Source of the DNA: Juglans regia
Lineage: Eukaryota; Streptophyta; Magnoliopsida; Fagales; Juglandaceae
NCBI RefSeq assembly: GCF_001411555.2
Contig: NC_049916.1
Location: 5,642,001 to 5,706,000 of the forward strand
Reading direction: 5' to 3'
Length of the DNA stretch: 64,000 bases
Shown: piece after piece, positions 60,137 through 64,000 of the stretch
Layout: every line of letters starts with the position of its first letter
Numbering within the stretch: the stretch's first letter is position 1
The notes under the pieces: model-generated
What the model was told of the DNA's origin: nothing
Seen by the model: only the letters and a program-made list of their open reading frames with translations
The model's database searches: none
Made by a program: the position numbers and the translations under genes

Positions 60137-60519
60137 GAGGGAAAACGGGCGATTTTAAATTTCACGCTTTTGTGCGGCGCTTTTTATTCGTCGCTAATAA
60201 GCGTAAATGGCCAAATATGAATTTTACGACAACAATATTCGCTGCAAAAAGCTTTTACGCGGCGATTTTCAACTTCGTCGCAAATACAGTTTAAAGTCTT
60301 GTTACAATGACAAAGAAATCGCCACAATAGGAATAATAGTAGTCGCAAAAAAGTAAACAGTAAATTATTCCTCAGTATTTCTTAGAAATCGTCGCAAATA
60401 GAATCCTTTTGCAGCGATTTTTTTCCGACGATCTTAAAATCGTTGCAAAGAATCTGATTTCAAATCTGACGTAGCTGACTTCTCATATTTGTTTCAATAA
60501 TTTAACTGAGAGCATTGTG

Positions 60520-61377
60520 TTTTTTTTTTTTTTTTGAAAAGGAGCATAGAGCTCATTCATTCATTAAGCAAGAGATCCGAAATACATAAGGGAGGATCTT
60601 CAATGTCTACAATAGTTTCAGATGAAAATAGAGCCTTTCTAGCTAACACATGAGCCACTCTATTGGCTTTTCTAAACACATGCTTAACAGACCAGACCTC
60701 ATATAAAGAAGAGAGTAGTTTTTGTGTTTCTTGTGTAACCATATCCGTTTGAAATTCATTCTTGTCCTTTGTCAAAAGAGCCGACACAATTTGTTGGGAA
60801 TCACCCTCTAAAACAACCTTGGAGAGCCCAAGCTGTAGACCAAACTTTGTTGCCTCGTACGCCCAGCAAGCTTCAGCTAGTGTAGGATCTGGATACAGGG
60901 GTCTGCTCATTCTCAATGCAGCAATCATAAGCCCTTTGTGGTCTCTAATGATAACCCCTATTCCAACTCTGCCTCTATATTTGTCCACCGAAGCATCCCA
61001 GTTCATTTTGAACAAAAATTCAGGGGGGGAGTCCACCTTTCCTTTTGGTCTTCTATTGGTTGAATGCTTCTTGTGATCTTGCAGGTTTCCATCTCGATCA
61101 AGGCTTCTGAGGCTTGTCTAATCACTTCATTAGGATGTAAGAAAACTTGTTGGAAAATAAACTTGTTCCTTCTATTCCATATAAGCCTCGACACAGTAGC
61201 AAATTCTTCTAGTACCTTCATATCAGCAACTTGACATATAAGGTTCCATAACTCTCTAAATGACATGAGGGGGAAGGATCTCTTTTGAAGGAACCTTGAG
61301 CACTGGCCCCATACGTCCTGGGCTGCTGGGCAGATCCAAGCCATATGAAAAACAGTTTCCTCCTCATTGAGACACAT
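60520..61377 (-). mobile_element. Young 5'-truncated LINE, 858 bp
   Basis: Flanked by perfect 13-bp direct repeats TGAGAGCATTGTG (60507-60519 and 61378-61390). The plus strand starts with a T16 run, the poly-A tail of a minus-strand LINE. The content is the LINE C-terminus plus RNase H. The exact duplication and good frames point to a recent insertion. It lies about 80 bp right of the GCGACGATT block. Confidence 0.95.
60557..61377 (-). pseudogene. LINE zf-RVT tail and RNase H
   Basis: On the minus strand, codons from 61377 down to about 61003 give CLNEEETVFHMAWICPAAQ (zinc-binding HxxxxC area), WNLICQVADMKVLEEFATVSRLIWNRRNKFIF, and end at RWTPP. Positions 61036-60557 carry the RNase H: KMNWDASVDKYRGRVGIGVI (first Asp), AEACWAYEATKFGLQL (Glu), VLEGDSQQIVSAL (Asp) and FRKANRVAHVLARKAL (His). 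The two parts overlap in different frames at a run of eight Cs/Gs near 61022, so one homopolymer slip separates them. The catalytic residues are all present but the protein is truncated by insertion. Confidence 0.9.
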
Positions 61378-61390
61378 TGAGAGCATTGTG

Positions 61391-62303
61391 ATTAGTCAAA
61401 TACATTTTTATCTTTAAATTTAATAAATATCATCTATATTTACTCTACATTAAATTAACTAAATTATTTTCATCCAAATTATAAGCTACAGTAAACCTAT
61501 TCTTCTTTTCAAATATAAAAATAACTATAACAAGTCTAAAAATATTTTTTTTAATTATTATATTATAGATATAAAATTTTTATTCATATGAGATTTTACC
61601 TTTTATATACATATAAGATTATTATATTATAGATTGTTAAATTATGAAAATAAAAATGAATATGATTTGTTGGAGATTATTAAAGATTTTGAAAATAAAA
61701 TAAAAATTAATTAAAAAATATAAAAAATAATAATATTTTATTATTATAGAGAATGTGATGACTAATTCAATATAGATTTTAAATTTTAAATAATTAGTTA
61801 AAAGTAAAAAAATTATATATTAATTAAATTTTAAAAAATAAGATGATCAATTCAATATTAATGCTAAGAGGGGAGGCGTATGTGAATGCTATAGTAGCAC
61901 GTGTCCTACGCATTGTGGTGGCCACAAGTGCCAAACACCTCTAATTTGCATCAATTAGCCAATAAAAAACTAAATATTATATTGTCAAATCATTAACTAT
62001 TAATATTAAATTTCTATTTTTAAATTTGATTATAATCGCGACGTGATCTTACCTTTGTATCTTTCCACCAACTTCGGGTTTTAGCAGCAGTCCCTTACTT
62101 CTACTAGATTGTTAACGCAAGTCAAGCAAGTCTCTAATTCAAGCAAAATCAGATCACGGCACGCATGTTTTTGTAGTGAATTCCGAGCAGCAATCCTGGC
62201 CAACACAAATAGGACAGTTGACAGCATTTTATTTCTTTCCTTTCTAGTTGCAAATATTCTGAAAGTACTTTCTTTTTTTTTTTTTTGTAAATATTTCACC
62301 ATT
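61391..62303. other. AT-rich spacer
   Basis: No gene. A GC-richer patch at about 61866-61935 (CACGTGTCCTACGCATTGTGGTGGCCAC) is not recognised. Confidence 0.55.
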
Positions 62304-62429
62304 CACTATAACAAAAAAGATATTTTAGGACAATTTTATTTTAAAACAAAATGAAAATCATCCTAAAAAATGAGATTTATGAATGAATTTCATATTTCGT
62401 ACCCAAAAAAAGACAGAAGAACTATACCA

Positions 62430-62720
62430 TTCGAACGTTATAGTTGGGGATGAAATATTTTATCCCTAATGATGAAACCATTCGAATGTAATGTTTTAAC
62501 GTTCGAACGGTTAAATTTAACCGTTTGAACGTACATTTTAGCTCGTTAAATAAAATTATTATAGTGAGAAATTTGTTCAACCTTTCGAACGTACAAATTT
62601 AACCATTCGAACGTACATTTTGGCGTGTTAAGTAAAATTATTATAGCAAAAAATTGCTCTACCTTTCAAACGTACAAATTTCACCGTTCGAATGATGAAT
62701 CAGCATTGTTCGAACGGTGA
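62430..62720. repeat. CACTA subterminal repeats, left cluster
   Basis: About nine variants of the palindrome CGTTCGAACG (CATTCGAACG, CGTTTGAACG, CTTTCGAACG, CTTTCAAACG, GTTCGAACGG), often paired around a TAAATTTAA or TACAAATTT centre. Palindromic TTCGAA motifs of this kind are usual transposase-binding repeats. Confidence 0.85.
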
Positions 62721-62966
62721 TCAATTTTTTTTTTAGAGAATTATATTTATATTAACTAGTAATTATAATAAATTTATCAATTAAATAATAGAAATAATAT
62801 AAATCAATAATTAGTTTAGAAAATATAAAATAATACTAATTCATAATTAAATACTGTTGTTGTATAAATAATATGTTGTTATTGTTTGACATATGTTAGC
62901 ATATCTTGCATTGTTTGTTTATCAAAATAAACCTTAAATTTGTTTGTAGATTTAAGCTAGTATAAG

Positions 62967-63649
62967 ATGATTCCATTAAATAGAGAAGATATTGAGACTG
63001 AAATTGTTGATGCAACAATTGAGGAAAATGTTGAATCATCTAAAGTATCTACAGATGATAAGAGCGAATTATCAAATGAAACTTATACAGATTATGATTG
63101 AACAATTATGTGTTAACATTATACTTGATAACAAAATTATATGCTACATCGCACATTGATCGTAATGGAGAATAGACTCATCCTGATGCCCGTGAAAATT
63201 ATATAAGTATTATAACTTGTTTTAATTAAATATATTAGAATATTTATGACGATATTAATTCTTTATCTTATATATGTCTAGGATAAAATGGTTATCTTAC
63301 GTGCTGAATTTACGTCAGATCAAAATTCATCAACAAGTGATATTGATATTTTTACACAAATCTTGGGTCAACGTTCAGGATATTTGAGGAATTTGGGTCG
63401 CTGTGTAATGCCTTCTCCCCTTCCTCTTCTTCCTGATTTGCCTCTATGACTTCTATAACGTTAGAGAATGCGAATTCCAGAATCAAAGAATTGACTGTAA
63501 GGCAGTATGAGTTAGAGGCTCAATTTGCGAAACAAGTAGACATGGAGTTGCGCATCAAACAACATGAAGAACAACAGGAAGAGTTCAGAAGACAGATACA
63601 ACTCCAAATGCAGCAACTTATGCAACAGTACATGCCTCTAAGCAACTAA
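62967..63649 (+). pseudogene. CACTA transposase remnant (Ptta/En-Spm, transposase_24-like)
   Basis: A first acidic frame (62967-63101, MIPLNREDIETEIVDATIEE) is followed by broken frames. HIDRNGE-stop-THPDARENY (about 63145-63205) and, after a probable intron ending CTAG at about 63282, SDIDIFTQILGQRSGYLRNLG match words I recall from the C-terminal part of the Ptta/En-Spm plant transposase family (THxRKDG, VLGxxRxGRVRGLG). The last frame (63446-63649) is a Gln/Glu-rich coiled coil (YELEAQFAKQVDMELRI, QLQMQQLMQQYM), also typical. It is non-functional. Confidence 0.7.
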
Positions 63650-63835
63650 TAATTTTTTACGTACAAATTTTAGGATTATCTATTTATGTACAAACAATGC
63701 CAGTCTCACAGTTATTTATTTAGTTCGCACTTATTATGAAAATTTTGTAAGTATTAAACAGTTTCTAATGTATTTTTTCAAATATTATGAATGTCTATTT
63801 GATTTTTTATTATTGAGTTTAAATAAAATGGTTAT

Positions 63836-64000
63836 CGTTCGAACGACCACATAACGTTCGAACACCATTTATTAAATCATTCGAACGTCATTTATTTTCG
63901 TAGCATTTAAACATAATTTTTCCCGTTCAAACGCTTATTCCATTCAATTTGTTCCTTTAACGTTCAAACGGAAAGCTAAATTTATACTGTTCGAACGGGT
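63836..64000. repeat. CACTA subterminal repeats, right cluster
   Basis: CGTTCGAACGACC, ACGTTCGAACACC, CATTCGAACGTC, CGTTCAAACG (twice) and GTTCGAACGGG within 165 bp, running off the window. Confidence 0.85.

Larger units (their letters stand above)
55140..60450. mobile_element. Possible DNA transposon with GCGACGATT subterminal repeats and captured gene fragment
   Basis: Blocks of words such as CGACGATTTTAAAATC, ATCGTCGCCATTAT and GCGATTTTAG occur at about 55190-55500 and again at 60150-60440 (GCGGCGATTTTC, TCGTCGCAAATA, ACGATCTTAAAATCG) in inverted sense. Between them is a broken plant gene fragment, AT-rich DNA and a GC-rich segment. Such clustered short repeats at both ends are typical of CACTA and some MULE elements. 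I could not find matching terminal repeats or a target duplication, and no transposase is seen, so class and exact ends are open. Confidence 0.42.
62304..64000 (+). mobile_element. CACTA (En/Spm) transposon, left end and interior, continues past window
   Basis: Starts CACTATAACAAAAAAGATAT, the CACTA terminal signature, preceded by ATT which may be the 3-bp duplication. Subterminal repeats based on CGTTCGAACG follow (62430-62720). A broken transposase piece of the Ptta/En-Spm type (62967-63649) comes next, then a second cluster of the same repeats (63836-64000). The second cluster suggests that the right end is close beyond the window, so the element would be short and non-autonomous. Confidence 0.8.

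Overview
This is a transposon-dense stretch of a plant nuclear genome. The evidence is AT-rich intergenic DNA, spliceosomal introns, plant L1-type LINEs ending in an RNase H, Ty1-copia and Ty3-gypsy relics, PIF/Harbinger, hAT and CACTA DNA transposons, many MITEs, and a pseudogene of a plant BAHD acyltransferase. The abundant 'AACTCATCTC'-type MITEs recall woody eudicots of the Juglandaceae/Fagales, but that placement is from memory and is only a guess. I see no intact cellular gene. The only uninterrupted multi-exon genes are the two proteins of a PIF/Harbinger transposon.

Layout. 1-12545: a decayed LINE, split by a 240-bp Tourist-like MITE (1980-2219, TAA target duplication) and by a complete 7.67-kb PIF/Harbinger element (4077-11749, TTA duplication, 20-bp terminal repeats). 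Removing the Harbinger and one TTA restores the LINE frame across the junction. The Harbinger carries a SANT/Myb-like protein gene (8104-9145) and a DDE transposase gene (9505-10981), both open after splicing. 12546-19430: AT-rich DNA with a 608-bp hAT element (8-bp duplication), a probable solo LTR, hairpin MITEs and an 878-bp LINE-derived retroposon. 19430-22886: a Ty3-gypsy element with protease and reverse-transcriptase active-site changes, cut off before the integrase.

22887-45152: a 22-kb tandem array of about 15 units in ~1.5-kb and ~1.3-kb classes. Each complete unit has two diverged copies of one hairpin MITE family and a (CT)n tract of very variable length. 45257-52172: an LTR element on the minus strand with copia-type gag, PBS and PPT but no pol. 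In place of pol it has an ORF resembling the 'putative plant transposon protein' domain. 52207-53677: a dead benzyl-alcohol-O-benzoyltransferase-like BAHD gene, with the retroelement 34 bp past its stop and a MITE just upstream of its start.

55140-60450: DNA bounded by blocks of GCGACGATT-type repeats and holding a broken two-exon fragment of a plant UspA/adenine-nucleotide-alpha-hydrolase-like gene, which suggests gene capture by a DNA transposon. A young 5'-truncated LINE (60520-61377, 13-bp duplication) follows. From 62304 to the window end is the first part of a CACTA element with palindromic TTCGAA subterminal repeats and an En/Spm (Ptta)-type transposase remnant.

The elements interact. 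The Harbinger shares end structure and target preference with the MITEs. The array amplified DNA that already contained hairpin MITEs, and its left edge truncates a retrotransposon.
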